A program made the translations under genes and the position numbers. Of a DNA stretch of 11,339 nucleotides, positions 1-6,600 are shown in pieces (the first letter of the stretch is position 1; every line of letters starts with the position of its first letter). The DNA comes from Alcaligenaceae bacterium UBA6179 (lineage in GTDB: Bacteria > Pseudomonadota > Gammaproteobacteria > Burkholderiales > Burkholderiaceae_B), in assembly GCA_002422175.1 (NCBI GenBank), contig DITR01000004.1:1702-13040 (forward strand). Direction: 5' to 3'. The notes beneath the pieces are model-generated. The model was given only the letters and a program-made list of their open reading frames with translations, did not search any database and was not told where the DNA came from.

Positions 1-137
1 TTCGAGAGCGTTGTCTTAAGCCATTGCGTCTACCACTCAAACTAGACACTGCGTTAGCAGCAAACTAACAAAACGATTCAAACAATCATTGCAAAGTGTG
101 AAATACTATTGTTACCAAAAACGTAACGAAGCATTTC

Positions 138-524
138 ATGGCTGACACCAAACCCTGCATATTTTGCACACTGCCCCCAGAGCGCATCATTGACTCGAAT
201 GAGCATGGCATCGTCATACGTGATGCCTACCCCGTTACGTTGGGTTACACCTTAATCATACCAAGAAGACACGTAGGCTCGTAGTTTGACATCACAGAAC
301 AAGAGCAACTCGCACTCTTGCGTCTGCAAACACAAGCACAACAAAACCTACAAAAAGAATTCAACCTCGATGGCTACACCCTAGGCATCAATGATGGCCC
401 TGTAGCGGGGCAAACCGTACCGCATCTGCATATGCACCTGATGCCGCGCTACAACTCTGACTTAAAAGATCCCCGAGGCGGCGTACGCTGGGCCATACCT
501 GAAAAAGCAAAGTATTGGACATAG
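138..524 (+). pseudogene. HIT-family (histidine triad) protein, interrupted by an in-frame TAG
   Basis: Reading from ATG 138 gives a 128-codon HIT-domain protein with one internal stop, TAG at 282-284 (codon 49). Before the stop come a CIFC motif near the N-terminus and the core strand ending TLIIPRRHVGS. After it the frame continues into the DGYTLGINDGP segment, the triad motif HLHMHL (bases 421-438) and the family C-terminus PRGGVRW..PEKAKYW. HIT proteins are small nucleotide hydrolases or transferases that use the middle histidine of the triad. The stop falls where relatives usually carry an aromatic residue, so a Tyr-to-amber change is likely. A product starting at an internal codon after 284 would lack the N-terminal half of the fold. 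The HNH gene follows within 30 bases on the same strand. I am confident of the family. Whether the stop is real or a sequencing error is open. Confidence 0.85.
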
Positions 525-550
525 GCCGCAGACCGTCGGCATAAAGTCAA

Positions 551-1549
551 ATTGCTTTCTTAAAAAAGATTCAAACACTCTTTGACGACAGCTCATTTAA
601 TGCAACGTACAAATACGCCTTACTCATTACCCTGACAGATTTAGTCATTGAGCACGGCGACGACTCAGGCAACCCTTTAGAGCTTAAAGGTGACCTCATC
701 GCCACCCGCTTTGCAGAAATCTATTGGCCACAAATTAAACAATTTTCATCAGGTATGAGAGGCACAACCTCAGGCGTGCTCAGTCAAAATAAAGGCAAGC
801 AAGCTGAAATCATCACCACGCTACAGGGCATACAAGAACAGCTGGGCATCAATGATTTCTCTAAAGTGATTAGTCACACACTTTGGCAAAAAAAGATCAA
901 CACAATCACCCGAACGATTTGGGAAAACCACATTTTTTATCTGCAGGAAGATTCAAATCAATTTCTGTACCCCTACACAAAAAACAAAAGCAAACTAACC
1001 CTAACAGCAGAAGCCGCCTACTGTTTACGCAAATTTAGCGAATACATTATTCAGTATGTCAAGCAAGGCTGTGTAAGCCATATCAAACCCAACAAACAAA
1101 ACCAACTCATCATTAGGCCAAAAGATGATTTAGAGTCATTTTTGTTTGGTAGCAACCGAGCAAAGCTGACCAAGCTAACCCCCTACCTCATAGAGCAACA
1201 AAACTGTAGATGCTTTTACTGCAAAAAATTAGTAACAAAGACATCAGATGTTGATCACTTTATTCCGTGGAAGAAATACCCCAGAGACATCACTCAGAAC
1301 TTAGTGCTGAGTTGCGCAGCCTGCAACCGAAGGAAATCAGACATGTTGACTGGAAAACTTCACCTAGAAAGGTGGATGCAAGAGATCTTACCCAATGAAG
1401 AACGCTCAACTTGCATTGCTAACCAAGGTTTTATTTCAGATGAAGCTTGCAGCCGACGAGTGGCTGAATGGGCTTATCGGCATGCGGATATGGCGCGGAG
1501 TCTTGCTTGGGTTGGTAGAAAAGACTACTCATTTATTGGATTTTTTTAA
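551..1549 (+). CDS. HNH endonuclease, start codon unclear (possibly broken at 5' end)
   Basis: Predicted HNH nuclease with a treble-clef-like zinc site. The C-terminal half shows C-x2-C (codons at 1211 and 1220), the DH of the HNH motif (1253-1258), a second C-x2-C (1313 and 1322) and the final Asn at 1325, so the catalytic core looks complete. The first in-frame ATG is at 755, but the frame is open back to a TAA at 542-544. The stretch 569-700 encodes sequence typical of this family's N-terminus (IQTLFDDSSF, then YKYALLITLTD, then EHGDDSG). The protein therefore probably began near 551, where the codon is now ATT with no clear ribosome binding site. From 551 it is 332 codons; from ATG 755 only 264 aa and missing a conserved block. 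It may be translated from a rare ATT start, from 755 as a shortened form, or be a pseudogene. It lies directly downstream of the broken HIT gene. Confidence 0.75.
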   Translation: MAFLKKIQTLFDDSSFNATYKYALLITLTDLVIEHGDDSGNPLELKGDLIATRFAEIYWPQIKQFSSGMRGTTSGVLSQNKGKQAEIITTLQGIQEQLGINDFSKVISHTLWQKKINTITRTIWENHIFYLQEDSNQFLYPYTKNKSKLTLTAEAAYCLRKFSEYIIQYVKQGCVSHIKPNKQNQLIIRPKDDLESFLFGSNRAKLTKLTPYLIEQQNCRCFYCKKLVTKTSDVDHFIPWKKYPRDITQNLVLSCAACNRRKSDMLTGKLHLERWMQEILPNEERSTCIANQGFISDEACSRRVAEWAYRHADMARSLAWVGRKDYSFIGFF

Positions 1550-1574
1550 TATTTTATAAATCTATCTTTACTCA

Positions 1575-1940
1575 TTAATTTTCAAGTTGCGATCTAATAT
1601 GCTCGGGAAATTTCTGCTTCATATTTCTTGCTGTCATGACTTCTTCTATTTTGTTAAACAAAACCGTAGTTGACATAGATTTTTCGCTCAATATTTCAGT
1701 TGTATTAAATGATCTCAACTCGCTGTATAAAAGATCGTAGTTAGGTGCTGGAGCTACGTTACGAATCTCTGCCATTTGGCCACGTCTAAAATGTAAAACT
1801 GCTTTTGGTGCGAAGTTGGCAATCTCTTTACCATCAACTTTCAGAATTATTTTCGTTATGTATTCATGCTCTAGTGTGACCTTGTATATCGTCACTTGCT
1901 GCCAGGGCGGGGGGGTTATTGATATTTTCTTGTTTAACAT
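1575..1940 (-). pseudogene. 3' segment of the split gene, C-terminal domain of unknown function
   Basis: This frame is open for 121 codons from ATG 1940, but its first dozen residues are the out-of-frame reading of the Ser/Lys linker region. The meaningful part begins at the C-run with PPPWQQVTIYKV. It continues through strand-like segments (EYITKIILKVDGKEIANF, VLHFRRGQMAEIRNV) and ends in a helical, basic stretch finishing in EHIRSQLEN. No signal peptide or membrane segment is visible. It is convergent with the HNH gene, with 25 bases between the two stop codons. If expressed alone it would be a hypothetical protein. I favour its being the C-terminal domain of the longer broken gene described above. 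Confidence 0.45.
1909..1915 (-). other. C7 run at the inferred second frameshift
   Basis: Seven G on the plus strand, read as seven C on the minus strand. Upstream the middle frame is open (…QENINN); downstream the open frame is shifted by one base (PPPWQQV…). Removing one C joins the two. Candidate causes are a homopolymer slippage mutation, a sequencing error in the run, or phase variation. The sequence alone cannot choose among them. Confidence 0.55.
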
Positions 1941-1993
1941 TACTCGGTTTATAGCTAATAAGTGGCTGCTTACCTTTGCTATTTTTCACCACG

Positions 1994-2029
1994 GATTTAG
2001 ATTTAGATTTAGAGTTAGAGTTAGATTTG
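1994..2029 (-). repeat. Six tandem hexamers encoding an SK/SN linker
   Basis: On the plus strand three GATTTA units (1994-2011), two GAGTTA units (2012-2023) and a final GATTTG (2024-2029) follow one another without gaps. On the minus strand, in the middle frame of the split gene, they encode alternating Ser with Asn or Lys (SNSNSKSKSK). Because each unit is 6 bases, gain or loss of a unit keeps the frame and only changes linker length. This is consistent with a flexible interdomain linker between the Cys-rich domain and the C-terminal domain. Confidence 0.8.
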
Positions 2030-2086
2030 ACTTTTGCAATAAATATTTGGGGAGGTATAGCCTGTGAAGGTTTAACCTGCGGGAGC

Positions 2087-2533
2087 TTACATTCGCCTAA
2101 ATAATATGGTTTCTACATGGTTTATAAAAATCGGGCCTTTAACCAATAGATCTTTGTTGAGATCATCACAAAACAGAGTGAAATTTCCATGTTGAGGGTT
2201 TATTTTAATTAGCGTTATTCGGTGGTTCATTGCATATGTGTAAATGTTTTGCCAATGCAAAGGAAACCAACCATCAGTTGATTGATGAGGTTGATGTTTA
2301 GTTGGGATATTTACAAGGCTAAAATAATTTGTAGCTGTCCATGACCCTCGTGTGGAGTTCCTTTCAAAACAGGGATGTACTGGCCAAGGTGGGCCGAGTG
2401 AATCAAATAATACACACCCACCGTTTGGCGATCGATAAAAAAAGACTAGCTCGCCACAGTCCCAACATCTGACGTTAGGAACTGTGTAGCTGAAGTAGCT
2501 ACCCTTGCACCTCACTTCGAAAAAGAAATACAC
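2087..2533 (-). pseudogene. 5' segment of the split gene: Cys-rich domain with LGPPWPVHPC motif
   Basis: This open segment (148 codons from GTG 2533) carries PNVRCWDCGELVFFY, a C-x2-C pair, then SPNGG, then FDSLGPPWPVHPC. I recall a similar pattern (C-x2-C, VFFY.SP.GG, FFD.LGPPWP.HPC) from uncharacterised bacterial proteins; it suggests a small zinc-binding domain, but no function is known to me. The residues before about GSYFSYTVPN, upstream of roughly 2485, are antisense to the conserved 3' part of an aminotransferase gene, so the natural N-terminus has probably been lost or replaced at a recombination joint. The candidate starts, GTG 2533 and GTG 2515, both lie in that foreign sequence. 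The segment ends at TAA 2087-2089, probably because of the frameshift at 2110-2116. Confidence 0.5.
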
Positions 2534-2782
2534 GCATTACGTGGCGAGCCTTTCGTGAAAGACATCCGCAACCTCGGTTTGATGGGTGCTATTGAATTAG
2601 AGTCACTTGTTGGGGCTCCTGGCACACGCGCCTATGAGGTGTTCCTAAAGTGTATGGAAAAAGGCTTGCTCACTCGTTTCACCGGCGATATTTTGGCGTT
2701 TTCACCACCGTTGATCATCAACGAAAATCAGATCGAAGAGATTTTTTCAATTGTAAAGAAAGCGCTACACGAGGTCGATTAA
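2486..2782 (+). pseudogene. Class III aminotransferase, 3' remnant only
   Basis: The plus-strand frame ending at TAA 2780-2782 carries the C-terminal part of a PLP-dependent class III (omega-amino acid, beta-alanine:pyruvate type) aminotransferase. It reads AEVATLAPHFEKEIHALRG, then VKDIRNLGLMGAIELE, RAYEVFLKCMEKGLL and finally GDILAFSPPLIINENQIEEIF. These are the characteristic last blocks of the family. About 98 codons remain of an expected 430-460, so the PLP-binding lysine domain is missing. The recognisable sequence starts at about 2486. Before that the same DNA encodes, on the other strand, the start of the split unknown gene, so the joint lies near 2480-2490. A GTG at 2555 could start a 75-residue peptide, but this has no plausible enzymatic function. 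The remnant is convergent with the aldolase gene. Confidence 0.8.
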
Positions 2783-2878
2783 GTGATTGCACTGAGTTAT
2801 CTTTGAGCTCACGTGATAGATTATTAACCTCCCCGTGCATCAGCTTAAGGTTGAGGTACACCCGACTAGAAAATCGCT

Positions 2879-3679
2879 TCAGTAAACTGAACCTTTGCCG
2901 GGTTCTACGCCACCGTACGTGTCTTCTCTGAAGTTTGAAAGAAGGGATTTAGCGCCTTTCAACAAAACGGATACATCTGTACCAACGGCCGTGAATAGTG
3001 TTCCCTTGGTGATATAACCCTTAGCCAGTTCATTATCAGCACTCAAAATACCTGGCGCTTTACCTTGGGCGATGATGCGCTGAATCGCGTCTTCAATAAC
3101 TGCTTGCACATCGGGATGAGCTGGGTTGCCCAAGTGCCCCATGTCAGCGGCCAAATCAGCTGGGCCTATAAACACACCATCTACGCCGTTCACAGCGCAG
3201 ATGGCTTCAATTTCCCCCAGTGCCTGACTTGTTTCAACTTGCACGAGTACACATATTTGCTGATCTGCTTGCTGAAGATAGTTCGGTATAGTATTCCAGC
3301 GAGACACTCGAGCGAGGGCGCTTCCTACGCCACGAATACCATTAGGGGGGTAGCGGGTAGCGGCTACGGCTGCAGCAGCTTCCTGAGCGTTTTGAACCAT
3401 AGGTATGAGTATCGTGCGAACACCAATATCAAGAAGACGCTTGATTTCGACCGCGTCATTCCACGCAGGTCGCACGACTGGCTCCACCTCGTATGGCGCC
3501 AAAGCCTGAAGCTGTGTCAGTATGCTGTCAATGCTGTTGGGCGCATGCTCTCCATCAATAAGCAACCAATCGAACCCTACTTGTGCAACAACTTCGGCAC
3601 TGTAGGCATTTGCAAGCGCTAACCAGAGACCGAGCTTGGGCTGTTTATTTGACAGTGCGACCTTGAACGAATTAAACAT
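2879..3679 (-). CDS. hpaI: HpaI-type class II aldolase (4-hydroxy-2-oxoheptanedioate aldolase family)
   Basis: HpcH/HpaI-family metal-dependent pyruvate aldolase. In the homoprotocatechuate pathway HpaI splits 4-hydroxy-2-oxoheptanedioate into pyruvate and succinate semialdehyde. Counting from ATG 3679 the protein is 266 aa (E. coli HpaI is 262). The residues known from that enzyme fall at the same numbers: H45 (DGEHAPN), R70 (VVRPAWND), E149 (VQVETS) and D175 (GPADL), with the conserved TRYPPNGIRGVGSALAR block between them. An ATG at 3721 is in frame and would add 14 residues, but it overlaps the stop of the upstream gene. ATG 3679 has GGAG six bases upstream and aligns with E. coli HpaI, so I chose it. 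It is the last gene of the operon. The exact aldehyde product here is unknown. Confidence 0.9.
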   Translation of the reverse strand: MFNSFKVALSNKQPKLGLWLALANAYSAEVVAQVGFDWLLIDGEHAPNSIDSILTQLQALAPYEVEPVVRPAWNDAVEIKRLLDIGVRTILIPMVQNAQEAAAAVAATRYPPNGIRGVGSALARVSRWNTIPNYLQQADQQICVLVQVETSQALGEIEAICAVNGVDGVFIGPADLAADMGHLGNPAHPDVQAVIEDAIQRIIAQGKAPGILSADNELAKGYITKGTLFTAVGTDVSVLLKGAKSLLSNFREDTYGGVEPGKGSVY

Positions 3680-3685
3680 TTTTTT

Positions 3686-3689
3686 CTCC
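3686..3689 (-). promoter_or_regulatory. Ribosome binding site fixing the aldolase start
   Basis: GGAG on the minus strand, six A residues before ATG 3679. The alternative in-frame ATG at 3721 has no comparable site, so this site decides the start. Confidence 0.75.
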
Positions 3690-3720
3690 AGATTAAATTC
3701 AGTATTTGGGCTGGTATTCA

Positions 3721-4962
3721 TTAAGTCTGAACCGTGAGTACTGCATCATTTAGCGAGACACTTGAATTCGACAAGGCTTCTGGATCAACTTGCGCTGAAC
3801 TTTCAACAAGTTTACGAGCGTTGCGATAGTATCGTCCGGCATTCAGGCCGACAACAGCCACTACCTGATTATGCGTATTCAGGCCGAAAATCATCACCGA
3901 CATAGGGGTAGCGATGCTTCGTACGACCGTTTTATGTGCCAATTGGGGATGGCCTGCAATTTGAATTAATGTGTCGTATTGTTCAGACCACAGCAAAGGT
4001 ATGGGTTGGTAGAGCACCTTTTGTCCGAGCATAGCCCTTGCCGAAGCAATGCCCTGGTCTTGAGCGTTCTGCCAACTTTCCAGACGACACTGCATGACTG
4101 GATTCTGGTACTGGATGACCGCAACATCACCGGCAGCAAAAACATGAGGATCAGATGTTTGGCAGCTTGCATTCACTAGCACACCTCTGTTGCAAACTAA
4201 CCCTGCGTCTCGAGCTAATTCGTCGTTCGCAATTAGCCCAACACCCAAAATGACTGTGTCGGCCAGAAGCGTTTCACCCGTGGCAAGTGTCACAACTGAC
4301 CCCGCGTTGACTCCAGGCTCTATGGCACTGATCTGAGTGCGCAGACGTATCGTGACGCCTTTGCTTTCGTGCAATTGTGCCAGTTGCTCTGACACCTCTG
4401 GCATCATACTGCGTGAGCAAACACGTTCGGTCATTTCAATCACGGTGACCTCATGCCCTAGAGTTCGTGCGGTTGCCGCAATCTCAAGCCCTATCCAACC
4501 GGCACCAACTACCACGATGCGTTTGAGAGGCCCTATTAAACGCTGCTTAATGCGCATGGCATCGTCAAGTGTTCGAAGGCACAATACATCTCGTGATTCT
4601 GAGCCTGGAAATGAAGGCAGAAATGGCCGACCACCTGTACTTAGCAGAAGTTTGTCATAATATATTTCATGCCCTAAGTCAGTCTCCACGACCTGAAGAT
4701 CGAGAAAAATACGACGTGCATTGCAATTTGTAAAGCTCTCAACGTCGAGCTCGACTAGGGCCTCAGCGGAAAGTAATGTCAGCTCAGCTGGCATTACTTT
4801 TCCAGTGAGCACACCCTTAGACAGTGGCGGTCGTTCGTAGGGTGAGTGAACCTCATTACCGAGCAAGATAATACGTCCATCAAAGCCTTCTTCGCGCAAT
4901 GTTTTAACTGCATACCCCCCAGCTTGCCCAGCTCCGACTACAACGAATGTTTCACCACTCAT
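3721..4962 (-). CDS. FAD/NAD(P)-dependent ferredoxin reductase of ring-hydroxylating dioxygenase type
   Basis: A 413-residue flavoprotein reductase (pyridine nucleotide-disulphide oxidoreductase fold) of the kind that passes electrons from NADH through FAD to a Rieske ferredoxin, as in HcaD and BphA4. It shows the N-terminal FAD-binding GAGQAG (residues 10-15), the family motif YERPPLSK (42-49), the NAD-binding GAGWIG (153-158), and the second FAD contact SDPHVFAAGDVA in the C-terminal half, followed by the reductase C-terminal domain. Its ATG overlaps the stop of the ferredoxin gene by four bases (4959-4962) and has no strong ribosome site, which suggests translational coupling and a 1:1 partnership. 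The electron acceptor is almost certainly that ferredoxin. The terminal oxygenase is not in the window. Confidence 0.9.
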   Translation of the reverse strand: MSGETFVVVGAGQAGGYAVKTLREEGFDGRIILLGNEVHSPYERPPLSKGVLTGKVMPAELTLLSAEALVELDVESFTNCNARRIFLDLQVVETDLGHEIYYDKLLLSTGGRPFLPSFPGSESRDVLCLRTLDDAMRIKQRLIGPLKRIVVVGAGWIGLEIAATARTLGHEVTVIEMTERVCSRSMMPEVSEQLAQLHESKGVTIRLRTQISAIEPGVNAGSVVTLATGETLLADTVILGVGLIANDELARDAGLVCNRGVLVNASCQTSDPHVFAAGDVAVIQYQNPVMQCRLESWQNAQDQGIASARAMLGQKVLYQPIPLLWSEQYDTLIQIAGHPQLAHKTVVRSIATPMSVMIFGLNTHNQVVAVVGLNAGRYYRNARKLVESSAQVDPEALSNSSVSLNDAVLTVQT

Positions 4963-5288
4963 TTTGGATCAGTGCGTATTAAAATCGTATCAACATCAAT
5001 TTTTATTTCATAGACCTTGATGTCGGTGGTGACTGGTGGACACAGGGGTTTGCCTGTTGCTATGTCAAATACGCCCTGGTGTAATGGGCATTCTATGGTG
5101 CCGTTTTCCAAATAACCGTCGGCTAGGCTGGCATTGCCGTGCGGACATTTATCTTGTGTAGCGAAGACTGCACCCTCTACTTTGTAAAGACACACTGCTT
5201 CCTCGTTTACAACAATGCGTAAAGTGCCTGTATCAGGCGAGATATCTTTGACTAGTGCGACAGGTTTCCATTGATCATGAATGCTCAT
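4959..5288 (-). CDS. Rieske [2Fe-2S] ferredoxin, dioxygenase type
   Basis: A small (109 aa) soluble Rieske ferredoxin. The cluster ligands are complete: C48-P-H50 and C67-P-L-H70 with 16 residues between, followed by QGVFDIATGKPLCPP, typical of stand-alone ferredoxins of aromatic-ring dioxygenases (HcaC/BphA3/NdoA-like). Its role is to carry single electrons from the FAD reductase encoded immediately downstream, with a 4-base overlap, to a terminal oxygenase. The hydratase gene lies 47 bases upstream. A GGA lies a few bases before ATG 5288. No signal peptide is present, so it acts in the cytoplasm. It could also serve a non-ring oxygenase, since the sequence does not reveal the partner. Confidence 0.92.
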   Translation of the reverse strand: MSIHDQWKPVALVKDISPDTGTLRIVVNEEAVCLYKVEGAVFATQDKCPHGNASLADGYLENGTIECPLHQGVFDIATGKPLCPPVTTDIKVYEIKIDVDTILIRTDPK

Positions 5289-5335
5289 AATTCCATTGCC
5301 TTGGTTGGTGCTTGAGTGTGCCCCAGCAGTGATGT

Positions 5336-6139
5336 TTATCCGAAATAACAGCTAATAGTTCCTAATGGGCCATAGTCGGCATGAATGGTGTCGCCTTTAT
5401 TCAAAAAGATGGGGCGCGTAAACGAACCGCTAAGAATAATCTGCCCCTCTTCCAGTGCAACATCGTATTTAGCCAAACGGTTAGCTAGCCATACAATGCC
5501 GTTAGCTGGATGGTTTAAGACGCCAGCTGCAACCCCTGTTTCTTCGATCACACCGTTTTGAGAAAGTATGGCACTTACCCAACGCAGGTCGAATTCATTC
5601 ACATGAACGGGGCGACCGCCCATGACGATTCCAGCATTGGCTGCGTTGTCTGAGACGGTGTCAAATACTTTACGTGTGTAACCCGTGTCTGGGTCTTTCA
5701 TAAAGGAACGTGAATCGATGATCTCGAGTGCAGGTATCACGTAACGAGTCGCATCCAGTACGTCGAACAAGGTAACATTTGGTCCTTTCAGTCTTTTTTT
5801 CAGAACGAAAGCAAGCTCTACCTCGAGGCGCGGCGCAATAAATCTTTCGATAGGAATCAGAACGCCACTTTCAAAAAACATGTCTTCAAGTAACACGCCG
5901 TGATCGGGCTCGTTAATACCCACCGCCATTTGCATGGCGCGAGAGGTCAGGCCTATTTTGTAGCCTTTAAGTGAATTGCCTTCTGCAATTTTGATGTTCA
6001 CCCAAGTGCGCTGAATGGCATAGGCATCAGCCATGGTAATTTCAGGGTAGAGCAACGATGGCGCCTTAACTTGTCGACGTTCGCGCTCAGCGTCGTAAAA
6101 ATCGCGCGCTATGGCATTAATCATATCGCTGGTTAACAA
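5336..6139 (-). CDS. hpaH: HpaH-type hydratase (2-oxohept-4-ene-1,7-dioate hydratase family)
   Basis: A 267-aa member of the fumarylacetoacetase-like/MhpD hydratase family and the same length as E. coli HpaH, which adds water to 2-oxohept-4-ene-1,7-dioate to give the substrate of HpaI. The match is extensive, with blocks such as LKGYKIGLTS, EPDHGVLLEDMFF, VFDTVSDNAANAGI and EETGVAAGVLNHPANG. E106 and E108 (RLEVELAFVL) and E138 (PALEIID) match the expected metal ligands. The start is TTG at 6139, supported by AAGGAG seven bases upstream and by length; an ATG five codons later lacks such a site. With the HpaI-type aldolase in the same operon, the two would perform consecutive hydration and retro-aldol steps. 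Close relatives can use shorter 2-hydroxypentadienoates, so the chain length of the substrate is inferred. Confidence 0.88.
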   Translation of the reverse strand: MLTSDMINAIARDFYDAERERRQVKAPSLLYPEITMADAYAIQRTWVNIKIAEGNSLKGYKIGLTSRAMQMAVGINEPDHGVLLEDMFFESGVLIPIERFIAPRLEVELAFVLKKRLKGPNVTLFDVLDATRYVIPALEIIDSRSFMKDPDTGYTRKVFDTVSDNAANAGIVMGGRPVHVNEFDLRWVSAILSQNGVIEETGVAAGVLNHPANGIVWLANRLAKYDVALEEGQIILSGSFTRPIFLNKGDTIHADYGPLGTISCYFG

Positions 6140-6146
6140 AATAGAT

Positions 6147-6152
6147 CTCCTT
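6147..6152 (-). promoter_or_regulatory. Strong ribosome binding site before a TTG start (hydratase)
   Basis: AAGGAG on the minus strand, seven bases before TTG 6139. It supports the unusual TTG over the ATG five codons downstream. Confidence 0.75.
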
Positions 6153-6192
6153 AAAAATAACGCATATTGAGCACGATCAAATCAGACCTTAC

Positions 6193-6594
6193 TTAAGCTT
6201 CATGGGGAAGAATGCGTCGACTTTCCTTGCGCGCTATGCGCCAAAAACCATCTTCAAGTACAAGTTCGTCGACCGAATCACGTACGCCCAACATTTGAGG
6301 CGCAGGCATGTCGGGTTTTGTTTCAAATGCCGTCATATAGAAATGCACACGAGCAGTGCTTTCGGTAGATTGCTCAACCCATAAATTAGTTACCAGATGA
6401 GCAGTGTGGCGCTCCGGGTCTCGTTGTTCAAGCGCTTGCCTGACGGCGTCAGGGCCTTGAAGGGGAACACCTTGTCGTATCCATACGCCGTTGCGAGCCA
6501 TGAGGCCCGCAACGGCTTCGTTATTTCGTGAGTCAAGACCACGAAAGAATTGATAAACCACGCTGGAGAGGGTGTTGATATCGGGTAGGGACAT
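6193..6594 (-). CDS. NTF2/SnoaL-like domain protein
   Basis: A 133-residue single-domain protein of the NTF2-like (SnoaL-type) alpha+beta fold. An N-terminal helical segment (VVYQFFRGLDSRNNEAVAGL) leads into strands, the HLVTNLWVEQST block, and a C-terminal GFWRIARKESRR, a layout typical of this fold. Members include small isomerases, cyclases, hydratases and the small (beta) subunits of ring-hydroxylating dioxygenases. At 133 aa it is shorter than a usual beta subunit (roughly 160-180), so I would not call it one. I chose ATG 6594 (MSLPDIN) because AAAGGA lies six bases upstream. An ATG 11 codons earlier overlaps the SDR stop and has no good site. The hydratase gene follows after 53 bases. 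Function unknown; a role in handling the operon's intermediates is likely. Confidence 0.8.
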   Translation of the reverse strand: MSLPDINTLSSVVYQFFRGLDSRNNEAVAGLMARNGVWIRQGVPLQGPDAVRQALEQRDPERHTAHLVTNLWVEQSTESTARVHFYMTAFETKPDMPAPQMLGVRDSVDELVLEDGFWRIARKESRRILPHEA

Positions 6595-6600
6595 GAATAT

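Larger units (their letters stand above)
1575..2533 (-). pseudogene. Unknown-function gene split by two apparent +1 frameshifts
   Basis: Three open segments in different frames join into one protein of about 318 residues if one base is removed at each of two places. Segment 1 (from 2533) runs to about 2113. Segment 2 is read from AAA 2112-2110 without a stop to 1909 (68 codons, beginning KPYYLGECKLPQVKPSQ). Segment 3 runs from about 1915 to the stop at 1575. The first joint lies at 2110-2116, where dropping one G gives NHV followed by KPYYLGEC. The second is a run of seven C on the minus strand (1909-1915), where six C would give NNPPPWQQVTIYKV. The layout would be an N-terminal Cys-rich domain, a low-complexity Ser/Lys/Asn linker and a C-terminal domain. 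I do not recognise a function. The reconstruction is inference from reading-frame continuity. Confidence 0.6.

Noticed and set aside
1..137. Possible tRNA end or promoter at the left edge
   Set aside because: No tRNA 3' structure can be formed, and no -35/-10 pair with proper spacing stood out; I see nothing supportable here.
1816..2067. Plus-strand ORF with Arg/Phe repeats
   Set aside because: It is the antisense reading of the minus-strand SK/SN hexamer repeat and adjoining gene, and shows no independent coding signal.
2783..2878. Possible bidirectional terminator between the aminotransferase remnant and the aldolase
   Set aside because: I could not find a convincing stem with a following T-run on either strand; how the operon ends is not visible.
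3065..3622. 185-codon plus-strand ORF opposite the aldolase gene
   Set aside because: It lies wholly antisense to a gene with all catalytic residues conserved and resembles no protein family.
3680..3721. A longer aldolase with 14 extra N-terminal residues from ATG 3721
   Set aside because: It overlaps the upstream stop, lacks a ribosome site, and the active-site numbering matches E. coli HpaI only from ATG 3679, which has GGAG six bases upstream.
6193..6594. Dioxygenase beta subunit
   Set aside because: The fold is compatible, but the protein is short for that family and no alpha subunit gene is adjacent, so only the general NTF2/SnoaL-like call is supported.
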